Origin: Tetraselmis striata
Taxonomy: Eukaryota; Chlorophyta; Chlorodendrophyceae; Chlorodendrales; Chlorodendraceae
Length of the DNA stretch: 64,000 nucleotides
NCBI GenBank assembly: GCA_006384855.1
Contig: VCJN01002928.1
Location: 16,019 to 80,018 of the forward strand
Direction of reading: 5' to 3'
Position numbers and translations under genes: made by a program. This document shows positions 48,869 through 61,700 of this stretch, one piece after another; the stretch's first letter is position 1, and each line of letters starts with the position of its first letter. The notes beneath the pieces are model-generated. The model was not told where the DNA came from. It did no database searches and saw only the letters and a program-made list of their open reading frames with translations.

Positions 48869-51800
48869 ATTTAACCATTGTGGGACCGAATTCGCCAAAG
48901 GTGCTAAGCCCTTACATTTTTGGGTGTGAGTAGGCCCACGGCGGGGCGTATTGGCCGTAATGAAAAGGGTAGCATAGCGAGGTGGGTGGGTCGCGCCGCC
49001 AGGTCAGCTTGGGCAAAGGCAAAAGGAGGAATCCCCTCGTGGCGCGGGTGCGTCAAGTAGCAGGGCTGTCGCATGCTGTCGCTAACGCCGATGGAAATCG
49101 GGAAGTGCAAGCGTACGCGTACCGGTGACAAAATAGCCAAGTGTAATCAAGCCTCTATGCTACCCATATGACCATTTAACCATTGTGGGGCCGCATTTGC
49201 CATCATGCCGCCTATATCGGGCAGCATGCTGCTGCTTGCGGCGGCCCACCCCAGGGGGCAAGCCAGCCGAAGAGCTGCCACGATGCCGCATACTGCAGCG
49301 CCGTGGGATTGATGTAGTCGAGCATGACGCTGGACAGCTCCGCCCAACCGCCGAAGTGCTTGATCTTTTGCAGCACCACGCCGATGGCGTACGCCGCAGC
49401 GGGCGCACCTTTGCGGGGAGAGTGCGACGTCCACATAAACCCGGGAGGTGGGTGCTCCTCCAACATATGTGCCACCATTTGAAGCCAAGCAATATGCTGC
49501 GGTGGCCGATGTCCACGATGATGCCGGCCCGCCGTCGCGGGTTACTACCCACCCGCAGTTGTTGGCAGTCCGCGCTGACCGCAATAGACAGCGAGAGTGG
49601 CATCAAAATAGACAAGCAACATGGACGCAATCCGGGACTGCGCGCGCGCCGGAATCTGGCACTGAAACTTGCGGTCAAGGTGGTGCCCGCGTTTTCCTTT
49701 CCGGTCCCGATGGTAGAGAAGGTTTGTACCATGCGCAATATACACGTCAGATTGCCCGTATAGCAACCTGCAACGCCGGGCTTGCCGCGCGTGTAGAAAA
49801 CGTACATGCCGACGATCGCCACCGAGGCGCGGAACATGAGGATACGAGTATGCTGGTCGCGGATATCCACGTGGGGCCCACTTCGTCGCGCTATATGTCT
49901 CAGCCTGCCGCAATGTCCGTGTGATCAACCGGGCGGGCATGTCAGTGCGACCCCACGCGGGTCATGTTCCTACATGTGATGCAGCGAGGCCCCTCCTCGC
50001 CTCGCCAATGAGGTCGCCTTGCCGTGGTCGCGGTAGAGCCCATTAATCGCGGGAAGGTAAGGCTGGAGACTGGCCGCCTTGACCGTCCCCCGCAGACCTT
50101 GCCATGAGATGTTGTAGCTCACGATGGTTGCCGCTGTGGCTCGTAGGGGGGTAACACCATGCTCCGCGCAGAATAGTAGGAACGGTCGAATGGCACTACC
50201 GTACGTGCGTACCAGCGGTAATGTCTGCCCATGCTGACGTTTACAACAGAAGCGCGGTTTTGCCGAGTTGGTTACTGCCCATTATGGTACGTATGTATGG
50301 GTCTACTCGAAGACGGGTTCGTGCCGCCCGCCTGGAAGTTCAACATGTATTTCGCTAGCGCCTCGCGTGGCGCGCGCGCGGGGCTAATGACAGGCGTAGC
50401 ACCACGTACGGGGAACAACGCCATAGTTGCGCTCACGACTGAGCCGCGGCACAGGTGCAGGCATGACGGAATGGAACTTTGAAGATGCTCACGCCCCAGT
50501 ACGGCGCCCCAAGCACATCACGGCATGCCCTCCGCCCTAGTCGGAAAAAGGTCGCGGCGAGGCAGCACCATGCGCTCCGCCATTGCCATCTCGGTAAGTG
50601 CCTGGTGCCACACCTTCCCCTCCCATCGGAGGGCCACAACGGTAGCGGCCGCGCCACTCGAGCGCAGCTTTTGCGCCATGTCCGATAGGAGCGGCACGAG
50701 GGTTGCAGTAGTCGTTCTCGCGACGCCACTCCGCGTCGGACAGGTGCAAGGAGTCCACGCACCGCCTCGCACCCTGGGTCCCACAACGCAACGTTGTAGC
50801 GGGGTAGCATCGCGTTCATGGTCGATGCAATCCGGTCGGCGGAGTGAGTGCCCCACATGGCCTCCAGCTCGACGAATAGGACGGGGTATAGTTGCCAATA
50901 GTCGTTGTCGAGGTGTCGGCTTAGTCGATCCGCCCAGACGTTCGCGGCCGAGCGGGTGTACAGGCGGATCTCATGTGCACGCCGTTGCTGTCCAGAAGGT
51001 ACCAAAGTTCCCGCCGGAGCTCCGCCACCATCTCCGGAGAGCGGGAGGTGACGCCGGCAGGTACGCTTCACATCGCTTTATTATCTTCGTGCAGCATCAC
51101 GCGGCGATTGACGAGGTGCGAAAGCAAGAACTCCACCGCCAGGCGGATGGCTTTTAGTTCTTTCCAGGTGATGCACCGGTGCTCGTCTGCTGGCCCCCAT
51201 ATCGCCCGCGCCTCTAGCTTGCCATTGAGCACCGCTTTCCGGCCGTAGCCGGAGCTTTAGCAGTGCACGTAGGCAGTCTTCACGGGGCGGTGGATATGGT
51301 GGCCGTTGGACTGAGTCGGCACATTGGTCCACATTGCAGGTCGTGCCGCAGCTGGTGAGTCATGCGCACTCGGCCGCCCCACTTCGGGCCCACCACGTCG
51401 TGGAGCTCCCGCATGAAGAAATGCGCTGCCGGGATCGCCAACTACATGTATTGAGCCCGCCATGCGATCGACTGCAGCTCCCGCACGGGCTGCCAGCGGG
51501 CGTCGCGGACGACGGCGCGTGTTGCTGCACGAGCTTGGCCCGGCGCGCGAGCCGCTGCAGCTTGACCCCCGGGGCATGAAAATAACCCGTGGCCGCGTCG
51601 ATGTCCACCCCGAGGTGCTGGCGGTACTGGACCGGCTCCCATACCCCTTTGGGGGGAGGGGGGGGGTGCGATGCAGCCCCAGACTGTCAAGCATGTCGGC
51701 GACGCGCTGACAGAGTTCCAACGCCTCCGGCTCCAACGAGGCGAACAACAAGAAGTCGTCCACGTTTTAGGTAAAATGCGTGCCCCCCTCCATCGCCCGC

Positions 51801-53845
51801 GGCGCAGCCAACAACACGACCGTGGGACGTTGCCCGGCGCAACGGGGGTAGTCGAAGAGCGTAAGTGCTTGACGAATGTCATCGTAAAGGTCGTGAAGTA
51901 GTAGGGGCTCAACGACCAGCCGATAGGAATGCCGCACATCCAGTAGAGGGTCTCGCGGATGATGTTGACCGTGACGTAGTGGCGGTCGGAGGGCGCGATG
52001 CCCGAAATAAAGAAGCCTTCTTGAAGGTCGATCGAAAATATTTAGTCCCCTTTCGCGGTTAGGTGTTGGACGCCCATGAGTGTCCCCGCCATTCGTAGTC
52101 CATTTGTGCGCGCATGAGGTGTTGAGCAAGCGGAAGGTCGATGATAAAAAGCCACTGGCGGTTGTCGACGGGCTTCGGTATTGATACGAAGAACGCCCGG
52201 AACACCCACCATGCGTACAATGACTCCTCCCACGCGCCGGCCGCCGTAAAGCGTTGTAGTTCGGCGGTGAGGAACTTGAGATGGGGAGGTGTCGCGTCGT
52301 TGCACGAGACGCCTTGGTGGAACCTTGGGGGTGGCCGATTGTATCGGAAAGGCACGCGTACGCCCTCCCGTATCCATTTCGTCTCTTGCGCGCTCGCGCC
52401 GATGTCTTGCCAGTGCCGCCAACGCCGCCTTACGCGGTGCGGCATGTAGTCGGAGTCGGGGAAGCAGCCGTCGGCACGGCGCGCCACACCGTCAGTCGCG
52501 GGTCTTGTCGCCGGTCTTGCCGCCGTTCTTGTCCCGGTTTTTCGGCTTCAACCTCACGGCGTTGCTTCTCCTGCTTCTCGCCCGCCGCCGCCTTATCCTT
52601 CCGCGCCTTGTTGCGAGGTCGGTGTCTCGCTCCGTCGCCCGCGTCTTGCATATCGCTGACGCATGTGCCTTGGCCGCAGCCGCGAGGCCCACCTCGAGGC
52701 GCTTGTCCTCTAGCGCCCCAAGGAGCCCGTCGCCGACGTTGGCTGGTGGAGCGCTCATGCTCAACGGTGTCGAAGATTCGCGAGTAGATGAGTCGCTCGG
52801 CGACTTTCTCCTCGGGGGCGACGGCCTTCTTGGCATTGAAGCGTCGAAGGTAGGTAGGCATGGCCTCATCCTCGTCGCCCACTGCTTCAAGCGTGCGATG
52901 CGTGGTGTCGAGTAGGTCGAGGGCGTCGATGCGGTCTTGGGTAGGGTATCGGTCGAGCGAGGCGCAGCTAGAGCTTTCTTAGCCGTCGCGTTAGCAACGG
53001 CGCGATAGACGCCATAGCACAACACGTGGCGGTAGTCGTCGCGCAAAGCGATATTGTTCGCCTCAGTTTGGTAGCGGTCGGCCTCGTCGTTTCGGGCAAG
53101 GGTTTAGGGTTTTAGGTTTTTTTTTTGCCAGAGGCTCGGGCGTGTGGAGGCCGAAAGGGGGGGGGGGGGGGCAGTATCTGTACGCCCGGGGCAATCAAGA
53201 GCTCTTTCCAATCCCGGGGGTCGATGTACGCGGCAACAACGCCGTGCACTCTCCCCGTAGCACCGGTTGTCCGGGCGTCGTGCTCCGGCTCCTTGCCAGC
53301 CTTGCCACCCGAAGGAATGTCGCGCTGCTCCTTGTTCTTCTTTTTCGTCATGTTCGTCCAAGAGGGTCGATAAAGCGTCCACATTCAACGCCATCGCTTG
53401 TCAGTGTGCGAGCGTTGCCGTGTCTCGTGCCAGCTCCGCCGGCTCTGTGAGCGTTTCGTCCAAAATGTCGGCACGCGTTGCCCTCGTAGGGCCCGCCGTC
53501 TTCTTGTCGCCTGCCATAGTAGCATACGCAAGTGTTCTGTTGGAATATTTGTCGTCGAGACCGTCCGCTCATAGAGATGCTCACACCTTGCACAGCTGCG
53601 AGAGGTGTGATGCCGTCGCGCTAGCTAGTCAGATGGCGCAAAGGCAGAAGTTGAAATCCCCTCGTGATGCGGATGCGTCATCTAGCATGGCTGTCGCATG
53701 CTGTCCCTAGCGCCGCTGGACATCGGGAAGTCCAAGCGGGTACGCGTACGAGTACATGTAGCTAACATCCAAACTAGAATCTTAACGGTACCAGTACCGG
53801 TGACAAAAGAGCCCGGTGTAATCAAACCTCTAAATTACCAATATG
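48869..53845 (-). mobile_element. Fossil tyrosine-recombinase retrotransposon (PAT/Ngaro-like, split direct repeats)
   Basis: Reading 5' to 3' on the minus strand the parts are: a basic gag-like region (~53600-52500), reverse transcriptase (~52480-51340, with a DDFLLFA active-site motif and GWSLSPYYFT), RNase H (~51330-50880), the connector DRIASTMNAMLPRYN known from DIRS-group elements, and a tyrosine recombinase (~50800-49180) ending near HFGGWAELSSVMLDYI. The ends form split direct repeats: A1 at about 53615-53845 matches A2 at about 48990-49173 in the same orientation, and a ~30-bp B repeat (tttaaccattgtggg) flanks A2 at 49175-49204 and 48869-48898. That B-A-B layout marks the PAT/Ngaro/kangaroo type rather than DIRS-1, which has inverted ends. 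The element is broken, with several interruptions of the reading frames, and its A repeats have diverged clearly, so it is not a recent arrival. Confidence 0.82.
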
Positions 53846-55183
53846 ACCAGAAAACATATGCTTAAATCTACGCAACGGTTTCGGAGCTTGCGACTATTGG
53901 CAAGGGGGCGAGCGAGCGCTTAGCCCGCGGCGAGGACGGTAGAAGTATGAAATAAGAAAATCGTTCGCAAGTGTTTTACATGCGTTTTCCCCAAGTGCAG
54001 GGGTGCAGCCAATGCCGCTCATCTTGCACTCTGGAAAATTGTTGGTCATCGATTGCTAGATCAAACAACACATCGTTCGCATTCAGCAATCCTCACACAC
54101 TCTCATGGAATAAACGCGAGGCGTCGCAACTGTAGTATACGCATTGACTGACTTCAAACTCACGAGTCCTACACTGCACACGTAATGTAGGACAATGGGC
54201 GCGTGCGTATGCGATGGGTGGCAGTCACACGGTCAATACATGCTGCCCTACTTACACTACGTTGCCTTTCTTGCAGCCTTTCGCTTCACAATGGGATTTC
54301 TGAAACATATTATATCTAAGTGCGCTGCGTGGAAAAAATGGCCAGCTCTTCGGCGTAGGAGGCTTGCAGCATGCGGTCAAATGCGTTTGCTGTAGCCTTC
54401 TGAGCATCACCAAGGCAGATATGAGAAAGATTTAAAGCTCCAAGAAACGAAGCAGAGATACCTGCCAATAAGCTGCTGTAGCTATCCGACCCCACATGAG
54501 ACCCCTCCACGCCCCCTGATCCCCTTTCCCAGGTGTGCCTCTCCCCTCCCCTGTTTCCTTGCATTACAGGGTAAGCGCCTGAGTCTAGCTTTTGCTATGC
54601 ACGCAGGCGGTGGCTCGAGTCTCGGTGACGCTTCAGTTTTGCAGGCTATTTCAACCCCGCCAACAGCAATGCACTGCTGCGACTCTCGAGTGATGATCGT
54701 GTCCCCCCCCCCGCTCCGCCTTTGGGACTGTGGGTGAGTGCCTATTGACCAGCCTGGTGGATACCCATCCCATCTGCAAGCGACTGATGATCAATGACAA
54801 GCAGCTCATGATATGATGAGGTTACACGATATATTGTTTCCTGAGATTGCTCCCCTCTCCCCCCCCTCCCCTGGAAGTGCTGAAGGGCGCACTCGGACAA
54901 AGACGCCAAAGTCTTCAGCTACGTGGTGGACCATCAGGGTAGTATATATGCGTTGTAAATAAAGGCTTGTTCGTGGATGCGTGCAATACATCGGACGGGC
55001 GTTATGCACTCAGCGAGCAGCCTCTTATTATCAGCACTGACTTGCATGTCCGCTTCATCTATTTGCCAGCTGACATGGCAATTGCCGACTTCTGTCAGGG
55101 CGTCAGTGCTCACCTGATCACGGGGCATCCACCCCTCTGTCTTGCTACTCTCTAGCATGTTCGCCTAACTCATTGTGTCTGCT

Positions 55184-55253
<70 letters not shown>

Positions 55254-56466
55254 TGTAATATCCAGGGAAGGTATGAAGGGGCCGACACGTGCCAGTGTCT
55301 CCAAGCCTCTCCAAGCCTGCACCACAGAGGGTGTAGATAACCAGCTCCTGCTCCCTGGTGGCATCGGAAACGCACCATAGCGGAAGAACGTCAACTGTAA
55401 GGGTAAGCACATCCGACTCCACCAGTGTTTTTTGTGTCAAATGATGCAGTCGTCAGCCACAAGTTGACACTGGGGCAAATTAGGCACAATGTGCATGGTG
55501 TGCTTTAATTTGTTAACGGCACTGTGAATGCGAATGGGACCAACCAAGTAAAGCGCGACGCGATGGAGGTCGTTGCTCCGGATCGACTTCCAGAGGGGTT
55601 GGCTGTGGACATGGTTGCATGCTTGGCAGGCGCCCAGGTGCTTCTGATCTAGACGGCATAACAGTAGAGATTTGCTGTGTGCTTGCACCACCCTGCTCTG
55701 TTATAAACCTATTTATTCCATCCCGAAATGCATCCATCTAACATTCCACATCATAGCACGGCAAGTCTGAGATGCATTTAGTTGAGAAACAAAACCATAT
55801 GTTGCGATGGTCAGTGTGCAATCGAGGATGCTGAGGCTGTGGCATCTGTGCTATTTCACTGTGGAAGAGAATGTGCCGTCAAAGCTTAAACTTTGCGCAC
55901 ATAGCTGAAAGCGTGGTAGGTGTCAATGAAGGATTGAATGGCCCATGCTGCCCATCTAGAATCGAAACTACTGGTAGGGGACCAGGTAGCATACGACAAC
56001 ACTTTTTTCCTGCAACGCTTTTTACCCACGGTCTTTGACACCGCAAAGACTGGAGCGCCAGCAGGAACGCCAGAGGAGGAAACAATGCATACGAGTCGAC
56101 TGGCGCCGCGGTGCCCACAGCAAGCGCTTCACACAGTGAGATTCTGTCTATCGTTGTTCAGGGAATCGGCAATTCAATTCCACACGGGAGAGATATCCTA
56201 GACGTTTGGTCTGGAGAATGACTTGTGTGGGTTCTATATAGGTCCATCGCGACTCCCACTCTCACAACCGCAACGCAAACTGTGGCTCAGCGGAACTATT
56301 AAAAAACCATCAGAGTTCCAGGTTATATGCGCCTCATACCGAGCCCAGCCGCGTTGGTCGCAGCGCCAGAAAGACATGCTGTGTCTGACTGTAGTGCACG
56401 TGATGCCCACACAGAGTTTCTGATGGTCGTTATTCTCGACTCTGGCCTACCGAGGGCCGCAACTCC
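53846..56466 (-). other. Possible exons of an unrecognised minus-strand gene (about 54300-55500)
   Basis: Three stretches look exon-like on the minus strand. 55394-55251 sits between TTACAG and a GTGTGT donor and reads VDVLPLWCVSDATREQELVI and onward. About 55098-54920 follows CTGACAG and reads EVGNCHVSWQIDEADMQVSA. About 54450-54316 reads GISASFLGALNLSHICLGDA. Together they suggest a real protein, perhaps a beta-propeller or scaffold, but I could not join them in one frame or name a family. The rest of the stretch, including 53850-54300 and 55500-56460, shows nothing I can support. Confidence 0.3.
55185..55250. repeat. (CA)33 microsatellite abutting a candidate splice donor
   Basis: An uninterrupted CA run, GT on the minus strand. 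On the minus strand the candidate exon 55394-55251 ends directly at its first GT, so the donor would be GTGTGTGTGT. Confidence 0.95.
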
Positions 56467-58755
56467 TCAGTACGGGCTGTGGCGCCTGTCTGCATGCCGG
56501 TGGGGGCGTCTATCAGGGGCCACCGCCGCGGCGCCACCGCCCGCCGGCGCGGTTTGGGGCAGGTCCCACACACACATGCGCGCGTCCTCGCCGGCTGTCA
56601 AGCACCGTGTCCCCACGCCTGGCCACAGCAGGCAGCGCACCACCTGGCCAGGCCAACACAGGATAGCGCACACGGGAGGGAGCGAAGGGAGGAGAGAGGG
56701 TCAGCGCCATTGATGAGCACCAATGATGACAGCTCCAGCATGAGGGGCGCCTTATTGCTGCTGCGGTGATACTCTGGGCCGTGCACCTATTGCTTTGCAC
56801 CTATATGTATCATCCTCTAGGTCAACACCCTGTGTAAGGATGAAACTCCAGAAGGTGAGGGATGGAAGAAGCAGACGGGCACGAGGGGGGGGCGTTCCTC
56901 ACCGAGTTGTGGCCACCGCTCAGCACAGCGCAAGGCGCACCCAGCCCATGCGCCCCAGTGCTGTCCTGAAGCACCGGGAAGATTGCCGCCGGCCCCTGAG
57001 AGCGCGGACAATACGGACCGCCTTAGCTCCTGGTGGGGGTGGGATTTCTGGTGCCATAGCCCAACGGAGAATCGGATTGCAGATGACACTGAGGCAGTTT
57101 CGTGCATGCAAAGGAGATCCGCTCCACAAAAGTGGGTGGCCATGCTAGGCACATATAATTGTCGAGCTGTTGTACAACTGACGTGGGTGTTGTTCATCAT
57201 GACATTGGGGGGGGGGGGGGGGGGGGGGGGGGCACCTCGTTGCTGCCAGCATTCACCCAGAGGCCATTGCTGCCTGGCTCGTACGTACAGCCCACGATGT
57301 AGTCCACCTGTTGGATGGCACAGGCAATGTGGCATGAGCTGCAGGCTTTGCCGATCCCGTCCGCCCAGCTCAGATTGCCCACCATGCGGCAGCCCCCACC
57401 TTGTCCTCCAGCTCAGCCAGGCCAGCTGCCGCCGCGGCCGCACTGGCCGCCTCGCGGAAATTCTCCATGCACAGCAGCGCGCCGCCGCCGTCTAGCCCCT
57501 CCTCGCTGCAAGCTGCCCGCCAGTCCCACAGGTGCAGGCCCTCCGTGTGCGTGCGGCACCACAGCCGCTCCCCTGCGGGACCGTAGAAGCCCACCTGCGC
57601 GTTGGAGTTCCCGGTGTTGAGGCATGCCTGCGGCACACGACATGGGACATGCCAGTTTGCCGGCGCTCACAGTCAGCAGACACTCATGCACCCCCCCCAG
57701 GCTCTCATGCCTTGTCGTCACTGCCCTGCCGACTTTCCCAAATGCCAGGAGGGGCATCACCATGAAGCCGTCGTCCTCGTCCAGCCCGTTTGACATGTCG
57801 TAAACGCTGATGAGGCCGTCCGTGGAGGCGCTAAGGAACACGTTGGGCTGCGTCGGATGGAACTTTACCTGGAAAACAGGCATGGGGACAGGTGCGGGCT
57901 CAGGGGCAAGCTGCCGGGGGTGATTCGGCGCATTTGGATGCGGCCGGGGCATTGCTTGCAGGAAGTGGGAATGCAGGCTTGAGAGGGGGGGGGGGGGGGG
58001 GGGGCACCTGCGTCACCTCCTCTGCGTGTGCGTCCTGGAAGGAGCCCATGGGCTTGCCGGTGCGGCGGTCCCAGAACAGAACCTCCGAGTCCGCACCCGC
58101 AGCGATGACATGCTCGTGCACAGTAAGGCTGAAGAGCTGCTTCCCCCAGGCTTCGATCCTGCCAGCACGGGAAGACGCATCGATGAGATGCCATTTTGAT
58201 GTGGTACGGGAGGGGATAAGGTGGCGGCCTTTATCACTAGCCTCAACACGAACATGGGTGCTGCGATGCCTGGGCCTACACCATCTGTCAAGCAGGGCGG
58301 GAAGGGTGGGCGCCGCACCGCTCTCCCTCCGCCCGCGTCCGCGTGTCCCAGCCCCGCACTGTGCCGTCGCGTGAGCAGGAGTGCAGCACCTGCGGCGCGC
58401 TAGGGAGGAAGAAACCTATCTCCGTGATGCCCCCTGCATGGCCCGCCAGCTCGCCGCCCGGCGTCAGGTGCGCGTCCGCTGCGGCGTAAAGCTTGACTTT
58501 ATGGTTTGACAGCGACGCCGCTAGCACGGCGCCGGACTGCGCGATGTCAAACACATAGCACTCTGAACGGGTCTCAAAGTCGGTCCGCACAGCCGTCAGC
58601 ACCGATAGGCGCGCACAGGCAGTGCCGGGCGGGATATTTTGCGGCTGCGCCGCGGGGAGGTCGCCGCTCGAAGTCCCGGCTGCGGGTGGAGGCGCGGTGG
58701 GCTCGTCAACGTCCTCGTCGTCGTCGCCGAAGCGGATGTGCGTCCTGGGCGGCAT
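56467..58755 (-). CDS. WDR89: WD40-repeat protein, WDR89 homologue
   Basis: Seven exons join in frame to 411 aa: 58755-58319, 58158-58008, 57868-57761, 57627-57400, 57307-57236, 56965-56903 and 56643-56467. After an acidic, Pro-rich N-terminus come WD40 blades with repeat endings VRGWDTR, VLFWDRR, ISVYDMS, LHLWDWR and MCVWDL. The sequence order (AHAEEVTQ, VKFHPTQPNVFLSASTDGLI, VDYIVGCTYEP, LSGGHNS, LTAGEDARMCVWDL) follows WDR89 as I remember it; human WDR89 is about 387 aa. Its cellular role is poorly known. Exon 6 is short, so one blade may be partly missing or a small exon overlooked. Two introns begin GTGCCCCC and run straight into C-homopolymers (57207-57232 and 57987-58004, read as G on the plus strand). 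Confidence 0.88.
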
Positions 58756-61700
58756 AGCTCACCGACCCAAGCACCTTCCGGGAACTGCTCACCGCCGACC
58801 ACGCCCGTTGCTAGCTGGACGTTCTCTGGGTTACTGAGGGTGCGTGCAAAGCAATTTATTGCAGGGGCTGTGTTCGTACTCGACTCGGCGGCCGACGGAT
58901 GTGTCGGCGGCTGCTCACGCCGCCGCCGCCGGCGCCCGTGCCCGTGCCCGTGCCCGTCCAGCAGCATCAGCATCAGCACGGACGGCGGGCGGGCGCCGGG
59001 CGGCGGACGACAAAATACTTGTTCTCAGCACTATATCTGACGGAAATCTAACGATATATTATTTCATGTAGAATTCTGGTATAATATTCTGGTATAATAT
59101 AAAGGCGGTCGATGTAGAGGACCTTTCTGATTGCCTTTTATTTTGGTGATTTCCGATTTATATCGCCTTCTGCTGCAAGCTCATATGTAATTATTATGTA
59201 GCGACTATAATATTCTACTATATATAAGGATTTTAGGTGATGGGTGAAGGATATAAGGTGATCCTTACAGTAGTAAGGATTATTTGAGGATTACAGTAGT
59301 ATACCGGTCCACATAAGTCTCTGCACGAAGAAATCCGCGCGTATCCTCGCCTCGGTGCCCAAGCCATGGGGCCACGGGGCCATGGAGCCTTGTAATCCAG
59401 TGTGTGCAATCCTCCTACGCCAAGGAGGCAGCCGTTTCTCCCGGTTATCGCACTTTTAGAATTGTTCTTCGGCAATTGCATTGCTTGGCACATGGCTAAA
59501 ACCACAGAAAAACGGGCGATGAATAGGGGGCAATTTGTTGGCGGCGTAGCTACCATCCGTCGCACATGCCCGCGCGCTGCCGGTGGTGGGTGGACGTATG
59601 CATGCGCTGTAAGACGACCGAGCTTGAGCCCAATCCATGCACGCTACCGATGCAATGCATGGCTTTTCCATGCATGAGAGTGTGCCAGTAACCCCGTCGC
59701 CGTGATGGGGCCAATCATCCCACAATTTCTAAGCTGCAAGCTAAGCGCCGTTGGCCGCGCCTCGCTGGGTGAAAGTAGCACACATAAAGTACCTTCGATT
59801 CCATAGGTGCATGTTTGTACCGCCCGCACCGTAGGCTAAGCGCGGGCTGGCCCCCTCGACAACAATGTCGCCACTGTTGCACATGCATGCCCGCATGTTG
59901 TCACACATGTCACCCATCATCCAAGGGGAAAAGCCAAAATGATAAAGGGGGTCCACGCGACGTGGAGACCTATCCAAGGGGTCCTCGCGCCTGGGAGCTT
60001 GCGTGGAAGGGCGCATTACATGCCCACCTCATGCGCCCCCACCCACAGTGAGTGGGCTGGCTGGGATACCAGAACATGGGGTAACTTTGACAGGCCATAA
60101 CATTTCGGCGGTTTATCAGATCGGGCTGAAAATTCGTGCGTTGGCCAGCGCAGGTCACGGACTTTCTATTGCTTTAATTTACAGACCGATCTGATAAAAC
60201 GCCGAATGTTATGAATTAAAACGTGATTGCAATATGTCTGCTTCTTGTAGTGCGAACAGCCAGTTTGCGAATGTCGCATGCAGCCCGCTAGCTGACCATA
60301 CACTCCAATAAACCATGCGCCGCGCGGCATGGGGTAGGTGGCTAACACATGTATCTCGGTGACCATGGGAAGAAAACACGGTTCTTTATGTCCAAATATC
60401 GGCGTGCCGAGCGCTCAAACAGTTCACAGCCCAGCCGGGCTGACTATCAGTATGCTTGAGCGTCGTTAGCATCGACAACGTGCATCGGTTTGTATCGCTG
60501 AGCATAATTTGGCATGTGTGTGCTGACTAATTGCATATGCATCGTATGGTTGTAGGGCGTACGCTGTCTAGCAGTTTGCGGAGGCCTCGGAGAAGGACAA
60601 CTTTTATGCGTGGCATGCAACCAATAAACATTCGATGAAGACTACCACCCTTTACATGGCCTCCTTAGTCGCTAGGGCTAATTTGGATTGTAGCACGCCT
60701 GTTGAGTTTAAGTATAATAATACACTCACCAAGCCAAGACAACGGGCTGGTTTGATGCCTCTATGTGTGCTTAAGGTGATGGCACATGCATCATAAGTCC
60801 GGCATTATTTATAGACGAGGCCTTTACCCAGCAGTAGTGGAGAACTTTGTTGCATGTCTTCATTGACAATGTGCACATACAGGAGAGCCAAGCCGCTCGT
60901 ACGGGTGCGTGACAATGTCGGAGCAGAGAGGCATGCGAAACAAAGCAAGGAGGCCATGCGCGCGGAGAGGGCTACTGCTCAGCAACAATCAACAACACCT
61001 CAACAATAGCCAACATGCGAGCAGGCGCGGCGCACAAGGGCACCCGTCAACGCAGCCAGGCGCAGCGTCCGAGCGAGAGCATCTGCAAAAGCGATGACAT
61101 ATATAGTAGCATGCATCCATCATTACACAACCATAGTATGGTAGGTTTCGGCTTGGAGGCTGGGCGAGGCGGGGCTAACACTTCAAGGCACACTGTAATC
61201 ATGTGTGTTCTTTCTTCATGATTGTCCTGAATCTTGTGCATGTAATGCATGAGGGCTGGCACTAGCTTGCCGGCCAATGTGTGCTTGTAGGACATCACCA
61301 ACAATGATTTAACCGCCCAATCGCATCTTGCAGTGCCTTTGACAATACTTCGTAGAAGCTGTGGATGCAGCACGCAGGAGTGGAAATAAGGAGGGGCGCT
61401 CAAAAAAATGGGGGGGGGGGGGGGGCACCTAAAAAGACAACTCAAGTTGTGATGGCCTAAGACGCAAGAGTCATGGCGCGCCGCCCGCGCAGCAGAGCCA
61501 CTAATCCCGGAAGGGATTCCTCCTGCCAATATAAATATGGGATTACAGTATCATAATACGGGCGTACGGCGCGGGGACGACCAGCATCCACCAGCGCGCG
61601 GAGGTGACGACGCGCGCCAGCGCAGGAGCAGGACGACGCGTACCACATTTTATGAACTTTTTGGTTACAGGGAGAGCGTCCGGAGAATGCACGCAAAGTA

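Noticed and set aside
49185-49763. 192-codon plus-strand ORF
   Set aside because: Antisense shadow of the recombinase region of the fossil retrotransposon.
52281-52915. Plus-strand ORFs of 168 and 208 codons
   Set aside because: Antisense to the reverse transcriptase and gag-like parts; no domain of their own.
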